64,000 nucleotides of DNA from an uncultured Bacilli bacterium (GTDB lineage Bacteria > Bacillota_I > Bacilli_A > RF39 > UBA660), in assembly GCA_910584655.1 (NCBI GenBank), contig CAJUBJ010000001.1:416859-480858 (forward strand). The letters are read 5' to 3'. The notes beneath the pieces were generated by a model, which saw only the letters and a list, made by a program, of their open reading frames with translations, did no database searches and was not told where the DNA came from. The position numbers and the translations under genes are program-made. Shown piece by piece: positions 9,517-17,721 of this stretch (position 1 is its first letter; each line of letters opens with the position of its first letter).

Positions 9517-10047
9517 TTAGTTTGATCCGTTGTCAAAGTCGTATTTTGCTGATGAAGCGGCTGTTTGAATATCAGATGCTGTTGTTCCTACAGCTCCAAT
9601 AATGTTTTCACCTTTAGCACGGTAAGCAGCTGCAACAACTTTAATGTCTTCTTTGAATCTATCTAATTGACTTACTATTGATTTGCAAGCTTCTTTCATT
9701 GCAACTGTAAATTCTTGAACTTTTGCGCCTACTTCTGGTCCGAATCCTGCTCCAGCAGACTCTAAAGCATTTAATTTTTCTATTTCAGTTTTAACTGTTG
9801 TAGTATATGTATCAATTCCGTTTACCATTGCATTTACAGATGCCTCATCTGTATTCATACCTACAAGTTGTGTTCCTGGGTCTGCATTTGTTTTCCACCA
9901 TAGAGCTCCTGATTCTGCTACTGCACCTGTATTAATACCTGTTGCATTGCCTATAGATGCTAATGTATCTGATATACTATTAAGTGATGTAGTACCAGAT
10001 TGTGTTGCTGTTAAATTTGCTTTTTGCATTTCTTCTAATCCTGACAT
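9517..10047 (-). CDS. Putative T7SS substrate or partner, Ala/Thr/Ser-rich
   Basis: The 176-residue protein has no signal peptide. Its N-terminal half is rich in Ser, Thr, Asn and Gly. A helical segment follows (about 75-150) carrying CKSIVSQLDRF, and then a small-residue C-terminus. It has more Ala/Gly than its neighbours, as expected for an abundant protein. It shares a TAATG junction with the upstream WXG100-like gene, so the two are probably made in fixed proportion. I do not recognise a named family. A secreted role is inferred from context only. Confidence 0.7.
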   Translation of the reverse strand: MSGLEEMQKANLTATQSGTTSLNSISDTLASIGNATGINTGAVAESGALWWKTNADPGTQLVGMNTDEASVNAMVNGIDTYTTTVKTEIEKLNALESAGAGFGPEVGAKVQEFTVAMKEACKSIVSQLDRFKEDIKVVAAAYRAKGENIIGAVGTTASDIQTAASSAKYDFDNGSN

Positions 10048-10382
10048 TATTCACTCACCTCCACCATTAACTTATCTTGTTCAATCCATGAATTTGCAAT
10101 AGCATATAATTCAGCTTCTAAAGAAGCTTCTGCTGCTTTTAATGAATCAACTGTTTTTTTAATTTGTCTATCGAAATTTTTTTCAAAATTAATTTCTGCT
10201 TGACCAGTCCATCCATTTCTTAGTGCTTCATGTAATTGTGCTGTACCTTGTTCAAGGTTTTCACATGCGTTTTGAATTACGATTGTTTTGATTTCGTTGA
10301 TATAGTTTTCTATTCCTTGAACAGACATACCTTGGAAACCTTGATCAGTTACTCTAACTGTACCTTCATGTTCTAATGCCAT
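10047..10382 (-). CDS. WXG100-like protein
   Basis: At 111 residues it is a helical hairpin with the turn motif NGWTGQAEINF (W-T-G), the hallmark of WXG100 T7SS substrates. A good ribosome-binding site (GGAGAG, with a short A-rich spacer) precedes the ATG at 10382. It lies 14 nt after the first gene of the operon and is coupled to the next gene by TAATG. It differs from the second WXG100 protein of the locus (8871-9161), so the two may form a heterodimer like EsxA-EsxB or homodimerise separately. Confidence 0.83.
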   Translation of the reverse strand: MALEHEGTVRVTDQGFQGMSVQGIENYINEIKTIVIQNACENLEQGTAQLHEALRNGWTGQAEINFEKNFDRQIKKTVDSLKAAEASLEAELYAIANSWIEQDKLMVEVSE

Positions 10383-10396
10383 CTTTTTTCTCTCCT

Positions 10397-10750
10397 TTAC
10401 TTATTGCTGATATTGGCTTCAGCTATTGATATTTTTGCAATTGTCTCATCTTTCAAACTGATGAATTTGTTCTTTGCCTCTTTGAGACCATATGCAATGT
10501 TTTCGATGTTAAAAATGATATTTTGAAATGAATTCGATAATTCATGAAATTTAGCTCTGTATTCTTTGCCTGATTCTGATTGATAAAATGCTTCTGTACT
10601 TTCAACGATATCTAATATTTTATTTAAACTATCATTACAACTTCGTGCATATTCTAGAACTTCTAACTTAAGAATATCTATACTACTTTCATTTATTGAG
10701 ATTCTTTTTCTATTGTTTTGAATTGTATCTTTATCAAATTCTGTTACCAT
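10397..10750 (-). CDS. Helical WXG100-like protein without the Trp, first gene of the T7SS operon
   Basis: This 117-residue protein keeps a helix-turn-helix layout, but at the turn has FYQSESGKEYRAKF where WXG100 proteins have W-x-G. The start is the ATG at 10750, preceded by GGGGA six bases upstream. An upstream ATG at 10801 would begin at the predicted transcription start (about 10799) and has no site. It is the promoter-proximal gene of the six-gene leftward operon. It is probably a WXG100-superfamily relative, but that rests on layout and context. Confidence 0.72.
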   Translation of the reverse strand: MVTEFDKDTIQNNRKRISINESSIDILKLEVLEYARSCNDSLNKILDIVESTEAFYQSESGKEYRAKFHELSNSFQNIIFNIENIAYGLKEAKNKFISLKDETIAKISIAEANISNK

Positions 10751-10805
10751 TTCAATTCCCCATTCTGTAACATTGATTGACAATACCATTTCTATCGTCA
10801 TTTTT

Positions 10806-10834
10806 ATTTTATCATAGCTTAATTAAGTCTTCAA
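10806..10834 (-). promoter_or_regulatory. Sigma-A promoter of the WXG100 operon
   Basis: On the minus strand TTGAAG (10829-10834) is separated by 17 bp from TAAAAT (10806-10811). The expected start near 10799 gives a leader of about 50 nt before the ATG at 10750. Confidence 0.7.
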
Positions 10835-10863
10835 GAAATACGAATTTTTTGACACATTTTGAC

Positions 10864-10897
10864 ATAAAAAATATATAAGATTATTTTCTTATATATT
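10864..10897 (-). terminator. Terminator of the zincin lipoprotein gene
   Basis: An 11-bp perfect stem (10870-10880 with 10887-10897) with a 6-nt loop is followed on the minus strand by a U run. It overlaps the stop codon at 10881-10883 and separates this gene from the WXG100 operon promoter. Confidence 0.85.
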
Positions 10898-12737
10898 CAT
10901 GATTACTTATGTCATAGACATTTCTTATATTATTTGTAAAACTTGTTATGTTATGAGTTAAAATATTGTAGATAAATTCTCTTTCTGATTCTTCTAACCA
11001 TTCTAAGCTTGAATTTCTGCTATATATTCCATCTTCACTTTTTATAACCATTGCATATTCGTTAAATAGTTCTATTACTTTATTTTCATCCATACCATTA
11101 TTTAATGCAATAGTTTTAAAAAAGTTATTTTGTATTTCTATGTATTCATTTAAAAAATATTCATTTTCTTTTTTTATAGATTCGTCGTAGGATTCATCGT
11201 ATAAAATATGTGTATTTAAATCGGCTTCAAATACATTTATTAAGTAAAATACATCCTCTAAACTTATATTATCACTATTTATTCTTTCTGCTAAATTTCT
11301 GTAAAAATATTTTGCTAATGTTGTACAAACACTTTTTTTCATTTCATATTTTACTTGTAAACTTGAATTTAATTCTGAACCAGTTTCTCTTTCGTATTCT
11401 TTTTCAAAATCTTCCCTTTTTATTTGAATATAATCTATAGAATACATTAATTTTATTATTTCTTTTTGCTCTTCAATTGTTTGTGCACCAAAGATATCAA
11501 ATAATTCTTTTGGATTGTTATTAAGCGTGCTTAATTCTATTGCATTTTCTTTGTAGTTAGGATTAAGTAAAGCGATTAAATCTAGACTTCTTAAATAACT
11601 TACAAAGTTTTTATAAACAACGGCTTCTTGTGTATTATATTCACTCATTACCATTGATTCAGACGCTGCTTCATAATGCCATCTCCAAAATAGTGGATTT
11701 ACATTTAAATCATTCCAAAATTGAGATATCCCAACAATTTGGTAATTATTATCTAATTCATCTTCACAAACTCTATGATATATATGATTTATTTCATGTT
11801 TGTATGTTTTGGCTTTAGCTTCTTCATCTGGTAATAATGCAATTTGTTTCTTATCAATAACAATGGTATTGTCTGTACAATATTGTGCATTAATTATATT
11901 TCCTCCTGGATTTATTTCGGGATTAGCACTATCGAATCCTACTATTTTTAAATTACTGATTTGACAATATACTCTATCAAGGGTTTGTTCAGTTAAATTT
12001 TCTTTGTTCATTTCTAAAGATTCAATAATGTAAGATGCAATTTCTTTTATATCCTCTGTTGTTAAACTATAAAAATCAGGATATTTTTTTAAATATTCTT
12101 CATTATTATTTATAATTATATTAACTAGTAAATCTAAATTTATTTCTGTGTTGCGTGTTATAAGAGTATGTGTGTGCTCTGAAGGTACAACTGTGACTGC
12201 TGTTTTAGTTAGTGCTTCTTCGATGTTATAATAATCTTCATATATATATATTACATCTTTACTTGAAATGTATTCTACAAAAGTACTTAAATCTTCTTCG
12301 CTAAGACTTATCTCAGTTCTTTGATATGTTCCTGTTGCTAATCTTCTGTCTGCATTATTACCGCTTTTGGAAATACCATCAGTTTCATTATAATTATTTA
12401 ATGTAATAGTCGAATTAATATCATCATTTCTTTCGTATAAAAATCTATTGTAACTTAGTGAATAATCTGCTTCTGTAGTTTGTGTTATTGATTCTATTTC
12501 TGAATTATAATTTTGACTTTCTACTATACCTTCTGTATATACTTTCTCATTTTGCATTTCTTGAATGGATTTCGCGTTGTTAGAAACACTACATCCAGTA
12601 AGTGTAGAAATAAGGATTGCTGTAGTTGATATAGTTAATAAAGATTTTTTTATTTTACTATTACTAGAAGATTTACCTTTTTTTATTTTCATTTTTTGTC
12701 TTTGATTTATTATTCTATCATATAGATTCAATTTCAT
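10881..12737 (-). CDS. Lipoprotein with HExxH zincin motif
   Basis: The 618-residue protein starts with a basic stretch, a hydrophobic segment (about 31-46) and a lipobox LTGC with Cys49, so it is probably a membrane-anchored lipoprotein facing outside. Residues 314-318 are HEINH, a HExxH zinc-metallopeptidase motif inside a helix, and a glutamate about 40 residues later in HYEAASE (E356 or E360) could be the third ligand. The rest is mostly helical with no recognised domain. The start at 12737 has GAAGGGG upstream. It lies directly upstream of the WXG100 operon on the same strand but has its own terminator, so it is a separate unit in the T7SS locus. Catalysis is inferred from the motif only. 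Confidence 0.72.
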   Translation of the reverse strand: MKLNLYDRIINQRQKMKIKKGKSSSNSKIKKSLLTISTTAILISTLTGCSVSNNAKSIQEMQNEKVYTEGIVESQNYNSEIESITQTTEADYSLSYNRFLYERNDDINSTITLNNYNETDGISKSGNNADRRLATGTYQRTEISLSEEDLSTFVEYISSKDVIYIYEDYYNIEEALTKTAVTVVPSEHTHTLITRNTEINLDLLVNIIINNNEEYLKKYPDFYSLTTEDIKEIASYIIESLEMNKENLTEQTLDRVYCQISNLKIVGFDSANPEINPGGNIINAQYCTDNTIVIDKKQIALLPDEEAKAKTYKHEINHIYHRVCEDELDNNYQIVGISQFWNDLNVNPLFWRWHYEAASESMVMSEYNTQEAVVYKNFVSYLRSLDLIALLNPNYKENAIELSTLNNNPKELFDIFGAQTIEEQKEIIKLMYSIDYIQIKREDFEKEYERETGSELNSSLQVKYEMKKSVCTTLAKYFYRNLAERINSDNISLEDVFYLINVFEADLNTHILYDESYDESIKKENEYFLNEYIEIQNNFFKTIALNNGMDENKVIELFNEYAMVIKSEDGIYSRNSSLEWLEESEREFIYNILTHNITSFTNNIRNVYDISNHEYIRK

Positions 12738-12815
12738 ATCTTAGCCCCTTCTCTTGTATAAAATTATACCATTATAGAATGTTTAGAGCAAATTTTACTT
12801 TATACTTAGATAAAT

Positions 12816-12844
12816 TTGCATTTTACTAAGTGTAGTGTTAGTAT
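12816..12844 (+). promoter_or_regulatory. Promoter of the gene at 12869
   Basis: TTGCAT (12816-12821), a 17-bp spacer and TAGTAT (12839-12844) precede AAGGGGGA and the ATG at 12869. The region is shared with the divergent zincin gene, whose own TATAAT lies at about 12763-12768 on the minus strand. Confidence 0.6.
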
Positions 12845-12868
12845 ACACGACATCAAGGGGGAATTGTC

Positions 12869-13786
12869 ATGAAAAAGAATGTGTCTTTTGATACTTTAAT
12901 AAACCATATTATATATACTATCGATTATATATTTAAAGATGATGACCCTCCTCAGAAACTTAAAAATTATTTATATTTAGCTGTTGCTGGTATGGCTTTG
13001 AATTATGAAGATTATTTGGTGGAAGATATTTATGATACTTTAACTAAAATAAAATTTAAATTGTTGTCAAACCAAAAATCTATTTCAAAAGGGATGTTTT
13101 ATAATAATTGTTTAGATAACAACTATCTATTTAGAAAAATTGATTGCGATAATGGAAAGTCTTCTTTAAATTATAAATATGAATTAATTATTGATGATTT
13201 AGATGACTCACCTATTAAAACTTTAGAATTTTTGGTTTATCAACTAAATAATATAATGTTCTATAAAAAGAAGAAGATTTCTCTTGGAGAAAGTATAAAA
13301 ATTAAATTTGATTACTTAAGAAATGAAATTGTAACAAATAATGATATGAATGAAGGTACAATGAGCAAAGTATTTAATGCACTACAATCAGAAGATATTA
13401 TTAAAAAAATATTGGAACTAAAAAATGCTGATTTAAAAAATAATAAATTTATAGAGGCTTTAGCAATGCTAGATGATATTGATATTGAGTTATATAAAAT
13501 AGAAGGTATGGATGCTTTAGTTAATTTATTTAGACCATTATATTGTTTAGATGAAATAAAAAAATCTATTAATTCTTTGGATAATATAAACTTACTTGAA
13601 AAAGAAATTGATTCTATTTTAGGTAGAAATACATACAAAAAAATAAGTAATAAAATGGAATTATTAGATGGTATGATACATCTATGTGAAAAAGGTATTA
13701 ATCATAATTATTATGAAATATCATTAGAATATGTAAGTATCAGAAATGAATTTATAAAAAAATATATAAAACTTAAATGCGCTTAG
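12869..13786 (+). CDS. Unknown helical cytosolic protein
   Basis: The 305-residue protein has no signal peptide or membrane helix. It is acidic at the N-terminus (DDDPP near 24-28) and helical, with many Leu/Ile heptad-like positions in its C-terminal half. It has a strong ribosome-binding site (AAGGGGGA) and its own promoter and terminator, so it is a monocistronic gene lying between the T7SS locus and the kinase block. I recognise no family. Regulator, adaptor or T7SS accessory are all possible. Confidence 0.75.
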   Translation: MKKNVSFDTLINHIIYTIDYIFKDDDPPQKLKNYLYLAVAGMALNYEDYLVEDIYDTLTKIKFKLLSNQKSISKGMFYNNCLDNNYLFRKIDCDNGKSSLNYKYELIIDDLDDSPIKTLEFLVYQLNNIMFYKKKKISLGESIKIKFDYLRNEIVTNNDMNEGTMSKVFNALQSEDIIKKILELKNADLKNNKFIEALAMLDDIDIELYKIEGMDALVNLFRPLYCLDEIKKSINSLDNINLLEKEIDSILGRNTYKKISNKMELLDGMIHLCEKGINHNYYEISLEYVSIRNEFIKKYIKLKCA

Positions 13787-13808
13787 ATATCTGAAGATAT
13801 CTTTTTTT
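13785..13808 (+). terminator. Terminator after the gene at 12869
   Basis: AGATATC/GATATCT with a TGAA tetraloop is followed by seven T residues. The stem begins inside the TAG stop codon. Confidence 0.85.
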
Positions 13809-13836
13809 AAAAAAACATACTTAATTTAAGTATGTT
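13809..13836 (-). terminator. Terminator of the first hybrid kinase gene
   Basis: AACATACTT/AAGTATGTT with a 5-nt loop is followed on the minus strand by a run of T. It abuts the rightward terminator, so two separate hairpins insulate the convergent genes. Confidence 0.85.
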
Positions 13837-15730
13837 AATTTTGGTTATTATTAAGTTTTTCAATAATAGAATCTGCTATTTCATACATCTCACTTGGAAG
13901 TGGATCAAAATTAACATGTTCTATTTCTTTAGTTAGAAATCTTTTTAAAACTCTTTCTAACTCTTTTTTTTCAATTGGTTTTGATAAATAGTCATCAAAT
14001 CCTTCGTCAAGATATTTATCTTTCATTCCCTCTATTGCGTTTGCTGTTAAAACCACGACTTTATCTTTAAATGTTAGAATTTCTCTTAAAATATGAAGAG
14101 TTTCTGTTCCACTCATTTTTGGCATCATATCATCCATAAAAATTAAATCATATTTACTACCATTTTTTATTAAATCTAGGCACTCCAGACCTGATGTACA
14201 TGTTTCAATAGTTATACCATAGGTTTCTAACATTCTTTTCGCTATTTTTATATTTAAATCATTATCATCAACAATTAATACTTTTTTGTCATATAGTTCT
14301 AACTTAGTAATACTTTCCTCTTTTTTTATTTTGGGTGCAGATTTACTAATTTGTTGTTTTATATAAAATGTAAATTTTGAGCCACTACCATATACAGATT
14401 GTACTACTATTTTACCTTCCATTAATTCTACTAATCTTTTTGTAATAGCAAGACCTAAACCAGCTCCTTCGATAGTTGTATTTCTGTCTTCTTCTAAACG
14501 TTCAAATTTATTAAATAATTTATCTATTTTTTCTGGTTTAATTCCTCTACCAGTATCTTCTACTGATATCATAAGAGAACATTCATCGTTTTTATTTATG
14601 CAGTTAATATCTACGTTAATAAATCCTTTTTCAGTATATTTTGCAGCATTAGTTAAGAGATTGCTCATAATCTCTTTAATTTTTGATTTATCACCATATA
14701 ATACTTGTGGAATGTCTGGTGCTATAGTTAAATTCAAACTTATTGGCTTTTCTCCAAGACGAGGCTTAATTAGTTTTATTAATGTTTGACATTCTTCTCT
14801 TAAATCGTATTCATTATTAATTATCTCCATCTTATTTGCTTCTAATTTAGATATGTCTAATATACCATTTACTAATTCAAGGAGATTTTGAGAAGCTAAA
14901 ATTATATCTTTTGCATCTTGTTTAGCTGCTTCTAAACTTTCTTCTTCCTGTATAGCTTCTGAGAATCCTACTATAGCATTAAGTGGAGTTCTTATCTCGT
15001 GTGACATACTTGATAGAAAATCTGTTTTAGCTGCGTTAGCTTTCTCTGCTTGGTCTTTAGCAAGAGATACTTGTTCTAATAATTTTACATCGGGGTTTTC
15101 GATGGTGAAGTACATAACGAGAAGCGCAAATGATACACAATAGGTTTCTGTAATTATTTCAGGATAATGAACTCTAAGTAATAATCCTATGCAAAATAAA
15201 CAAACTAATACAAGAAATGGTATTCCTTTTTTTATATTAGTTTTGTTACATAAAAAATACCTTATTATTAATAAAATTAATAATAAAAAATAAAAAGCTA
15301 TTGCACTAATCGAAATATAATATGCTATACCTCCTACATCAAGAATTTCATCATAATTGATTACTTCAACTGGAGCAATAAATATGAGGATAATAACTAT
15401 TCCTAAAATTATTTTATTAATCATATTTATTTTTGATTTAGCATTATCTTTGAAATTGTTTATTTCTATATTATATGAAAGAAATAGGTAACCTATTATG
15501 TCTAATAAAGATAAGTGGATTTTTTGCATAAACCCTACAATATTATTATTTCCAATAGTTTTAGCAGTTACATATACTGCTAGTGCATTTAAACAAAAAA
15601 GAAAGTTTATAATTAAAAGTCTATAATATATTTTTACTTCTTTGTTTGAAACGTTTTTTTTCGTAAAAAAAATGATAGTCAAAAATAGACTGATTGTTAG
15701 TGCTGATGCTGGAAGCCATACTCCGCTCAT
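13835..15730 (-). CDS. Hybrid membrane histidine kinase with one receiver domain
   Basis: The N-terminus (about 1-215) has seven hydrophobic segments, a multi-helix membrane sensor. Then follow HisKA with the H-box SMSHEIRTPLNAIVGFSE (phospho-His near residue 244), HATPase_c with N-box NLLTNAAKYTEKG, VEDTGRGI and GAGLGLAITKRL, and a C-terminal receiver with LIVDDN and the phospho-acceptor Asp in MDDMMPKMSG (about D530). The start is the ATG at 15730 with AGAGGTGAG upstream; a TTG 16 codons earlier has no site. It is a paralogue of the kinase at 17722-20028. Without a DNA-binding output, it probably passes phosphate to an HPt protein such as the one at 16886-17680. Confidence 0.9.
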   Translation of the reverse strand: MSGVWLPASALTISLFLTIIFFTKKNVSNKEVKIYYRLLIINFLFCLNALAVYVTAKTIGNNNIVGFMQKIHLSLLDIIGYLFLSYNIEINNFKDNAKSKINMINKIILGIVIILIFIAPVEVINYDEILDVGGIAYYISISAIAFYFLLLILLIIRYFLCNKTNIKKGIPFLVLVCLFCIGLLLRVHYPEIITETYCVSFALLVMYFTIENPDVKLLEQVSLAKDQAEKANAAKTDFLSSMSHEIRTPLNAIVGFSEAIQEEESLEAAKQDAKDIILASQNLLELVNGILDISKLEANKMEIINNEYDLREECQTLIKLIKPRLGEKPISLNLTIAPDIPQVLYGDKSKIKEIMSNLLTNAAKYTEKGFINVDINCINKNDECSLMISVEDTGRGIKPEKIDKLFNKFERLEEDRNTTIEGAGLGLAITKRLVELMEGKIVVQSVYGSGSKFTFYIKQQISKSAPKIKKEESITKLELYDKKVLIVDDNDLNIKIAKRMLETYGITIETCTSGLECLDLIKNGSKYDLIFMDDMMPKMSGTETLHILREILTFKDKVVVLTANAIEGMKDKYLDEGFDDYLSKPIEKKELERVLKRFLTKEIEHVNFDPLPSEMYEIADSIIEKLNNNQN

Positions 15731-15778
15731 ACTACTCACCTCTATTATAAGCATATCATTTGTTTTAAGTTTTTTCAA

Positions 15779-16780
15779 TTATTTCCTTTTTTTCAAGTAT
15801 CCTATTTTTTCTAATGAATTGATAGTTAATTCTGATGGACAATAAACTTCTCTCATTATGTCATCAATTGTATAATAAGAAGGTACATCTCTCATTGTGA
15901 AGTCAATCCACTTTTTATATTCTTCTAGACTATTCGGATTAGACAAGAATTCTTCCTCTGTTGGCTTTCCTCCGCCATATATTGACCATATTTCTCTCTT
16001 TAAGAGAGTCATTTCTTTTTGAATAAATGTAGCGATTGTTTCGGAGTCGTTTACACTTGCACCCGTTAAGTTGATACTTTTACCTATATTTAAAACATAA
16101 TTTTTAATACCTCGAGTTTCATATTGCTCCATACTGACTGGTACAATTCTTGAATTTGTTTTTATACCTCTTTTTACTAATCCAGGGTGAATCTTCCCTA
16201 CTGGATTTACAGGGTCTAAACAATATGCTGCCTCTCCGAAGTTCAGTTCATTTCCACCTTGACATAATATTTTTAACTGTCTTTCATTAACTGTATGTGC
16301 ATCAAATCTATTTGCCATTTCAAACCATGAAACTCCATTTGCTCGCAATAATAAACCATCAACATTTTTATAACTTTCTCCTGGATCTGCCATTATAAAA
16401 TAACTACTATCGTTGAGTCCGTATATAGCACTTTCGATATCGTATCTGCCAATGTGAGTACATGTATAGATTCTTGATTTGTCTCTTTGTATTTTTGAGC
16501 CATTAAGTCCTATTGTTCCAGTATATTCTTCTCCTGATTTATAATCTAAAACAACATTTCTATTGTCTGCTAATATTGTAACTTTTCTCCTTTTAGATAT
16601 TGCATCTATTTTTAAAATTAGACGAATTAACTGATAAAGTTTTCTCCTTATTTCTATTCCTTTTATTGGATTATCTTCAATATAAAGCTGTCTTCTCAAT
16701 TCTTGGTAATAAATAATAACTTCTTCTTCAGACATTCTAAAGTATATTTCAAAAAGACTTTTTCTTTTAAACTCCTCCAT
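15779..16780 (-). CDS. Putative PlsC-like acyltransferase
   Basis: The 333-residue protein has a central segment with THIGRYD (H109, D114), which fits the HX4D catalytic motif of glycerolipid acyltransferases. About 65 residues later GGNELNFGEAAY lies where the substrate-binding FPEG-like motif is expected, but it does not match well. An N-terminal helical region (1-65) and a hydrophobic RLILKIDA stretch could associate with membrane. There is no signal peptide. The ribosome-binding site AGGGGG is strong. It lies between two phosphorelay proteins and near an adenylate-forming enzyme, which fits an acyl-transfer role. The family call is tentative. Confidence 0.55.
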   Translation of the reverse strand: MEEFKRKSLFEIYFRMSEEEVIIYYQELRRQLYIEDNPIKGIEIRRKLYQLIRLILKIDAISKRRKVTILADNRNVVLDYKSGEEYTGTIGLNGSKIQRDKSRIYTCTHIGRYDIESAIYGLNDSSYFIMADPGESYKNVDGLLLRANGVSWFEMANRFDAHTVNERQLKILCQGGNELNFGEAAYCLDPVNPVGKIHPGLVKRGIKTNSRIVPVSMEQYETRGIKNYVLNIGKSINLTGASVNDSETIATFIQKEMTLLKREIWSIYGGGKPTEEEFLSNPNSLEEYKKWIDFTMRDVPSYYTIDDIMREVYCPSELTINSLEKIGYLKKRK

Positions 16781-16866
16781 AGTGTTCCCCCTGTGCTACT
16801 TTGATTATATCATTTTTATTTATTTAAGCCAAATTCTGCCAACAAAATTACTTTATATAATTTTAT

Positions 16867-16896
16867 AAAAAAACCAGATTTTCATCTAGTTTTTAT
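16867..16896 (-). terminator. Terminator of the HPt-receiver gene
   Basis: Minus-strand AAACTAGAT/ATCTGGTTT with a GAAA loop is followed by seven U. It overlaps the stop codon at 16886-16888. Confidence 0.82.
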
Positions 16897-17680
16897 GATA
16901 ATTTATTGTCTTTTCAACTACTGCTTTAATTTTAGTTTCGTTAAAAGGTTTATTTAACATATCTACAATTTTGTATTCAAAGGCTTTATTTATAGCTTCG
17001 CTTGATGAATCACCACTAATTATTGCTACTGGCATAACGTCGATTAATTCTTTTACTGTTAAATAGTCTAATACAGCGAATCCATCTATTTTAGGCATAT
17101 TTAAGTCTAATAGTATGGCTTTTATTCTATTATCATGTTCATGCTCTTTTATAATACTTAAGGCTTCTTCTCCGTTTTTTGCTGAGGCAATCTCATAAGA
17201 ACCATCAAATATTTTCTTTACAAATATTCTTATTACTTCTGAATCGTCTGCAACTAGGATTATATCGTTTGGTGTTAAGTTTTTGGATTCTTGTTTAGAA
17301 TATAACTCTTTTGTTGAACTTGTCTCATCTAAATATTCATATACGATTCTTTTTACTTCTCTTGCTTCTTCAATTAAATTTTCAAAATTCTCTTTTACAT
17401 AACTAATATCGTTAGCTTTACTTTTCATTTCATGTTCATACGCAATGCTTGCTAATTTCATGAATCCAAAATATTTGCAGTCACTTTTTAAAGAATGAAC
17501 ATATATTGCATAATTTGGCATATCGGTATCGTTATAATATTTTGTAATTTGATCTAATTTACCTTCAATGCTATTTTTAAATTCTTTTATAGTTTCGTTA
17601 TATGTTTCGATGTCACCAAATAATTCTAAACTCTGATTTACATCGACATTATTTTGTTTTAAAAAATTAATATCTTTCAT
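16886..17680 (-). CDS. HPt-receiver phosphorelay protein
   Basis: The N-terminal half (about 1-110) is a helical HPt domain with the phospho-accepting histidine in YVHSLKSDCKYFG (H62), which matches HxLKG-type HPt motifs. After a linker, residues 139-264 form a CheY-like receiver with VADDSE, the Asp of LLDLNMPKIDG (D192), ISGDS and the Lys of NKPF. There is no output domain. It could relay phosphate between the two flanking hybrid kinases and a distant regulator. AAGGATGG precedes the start. Confidence 0.88.
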   Translation of the reverse strand: MKDINFLKQNNVDVNQSLELFGDIETYNETIKEFKNSIEGKLDQITKYYNDTDMPNYAIYVHSLKSDCKYFGFMKLASIAYEHEMKSKANDISYVKENFENLIEEAREVKRIVYEYLDETSSTKELYSKQESKNLTPNDIILVADDSEVIRIFVKKIFDGSYEIASAKNGEEALSIIKEHEHDNRIKAILLDLNMPKIDGFAVLDYLTVKELIDVMPVAIISGDSSSEAINKAFEYKIVDMLNKPFNETKIKAVVEKTINYHKN

Positions 17681-17721
17681 TTTATACCATCCTTATTTTT
17701 AGTTTTATCATATAATAGAAC

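Noticed and set aside
10849..10877. Perfect -35 TTGACA with a 17-bp spaced TATATA on the + strand, reading into the zincin gene from its 3' end
   Set aside because: The TATATA belongs to the stem of the zincin gene's terminator and there is no + strand gene downstream. It is probably chance in AT-rich DNA, though an antisense transcript cannot be excluded.
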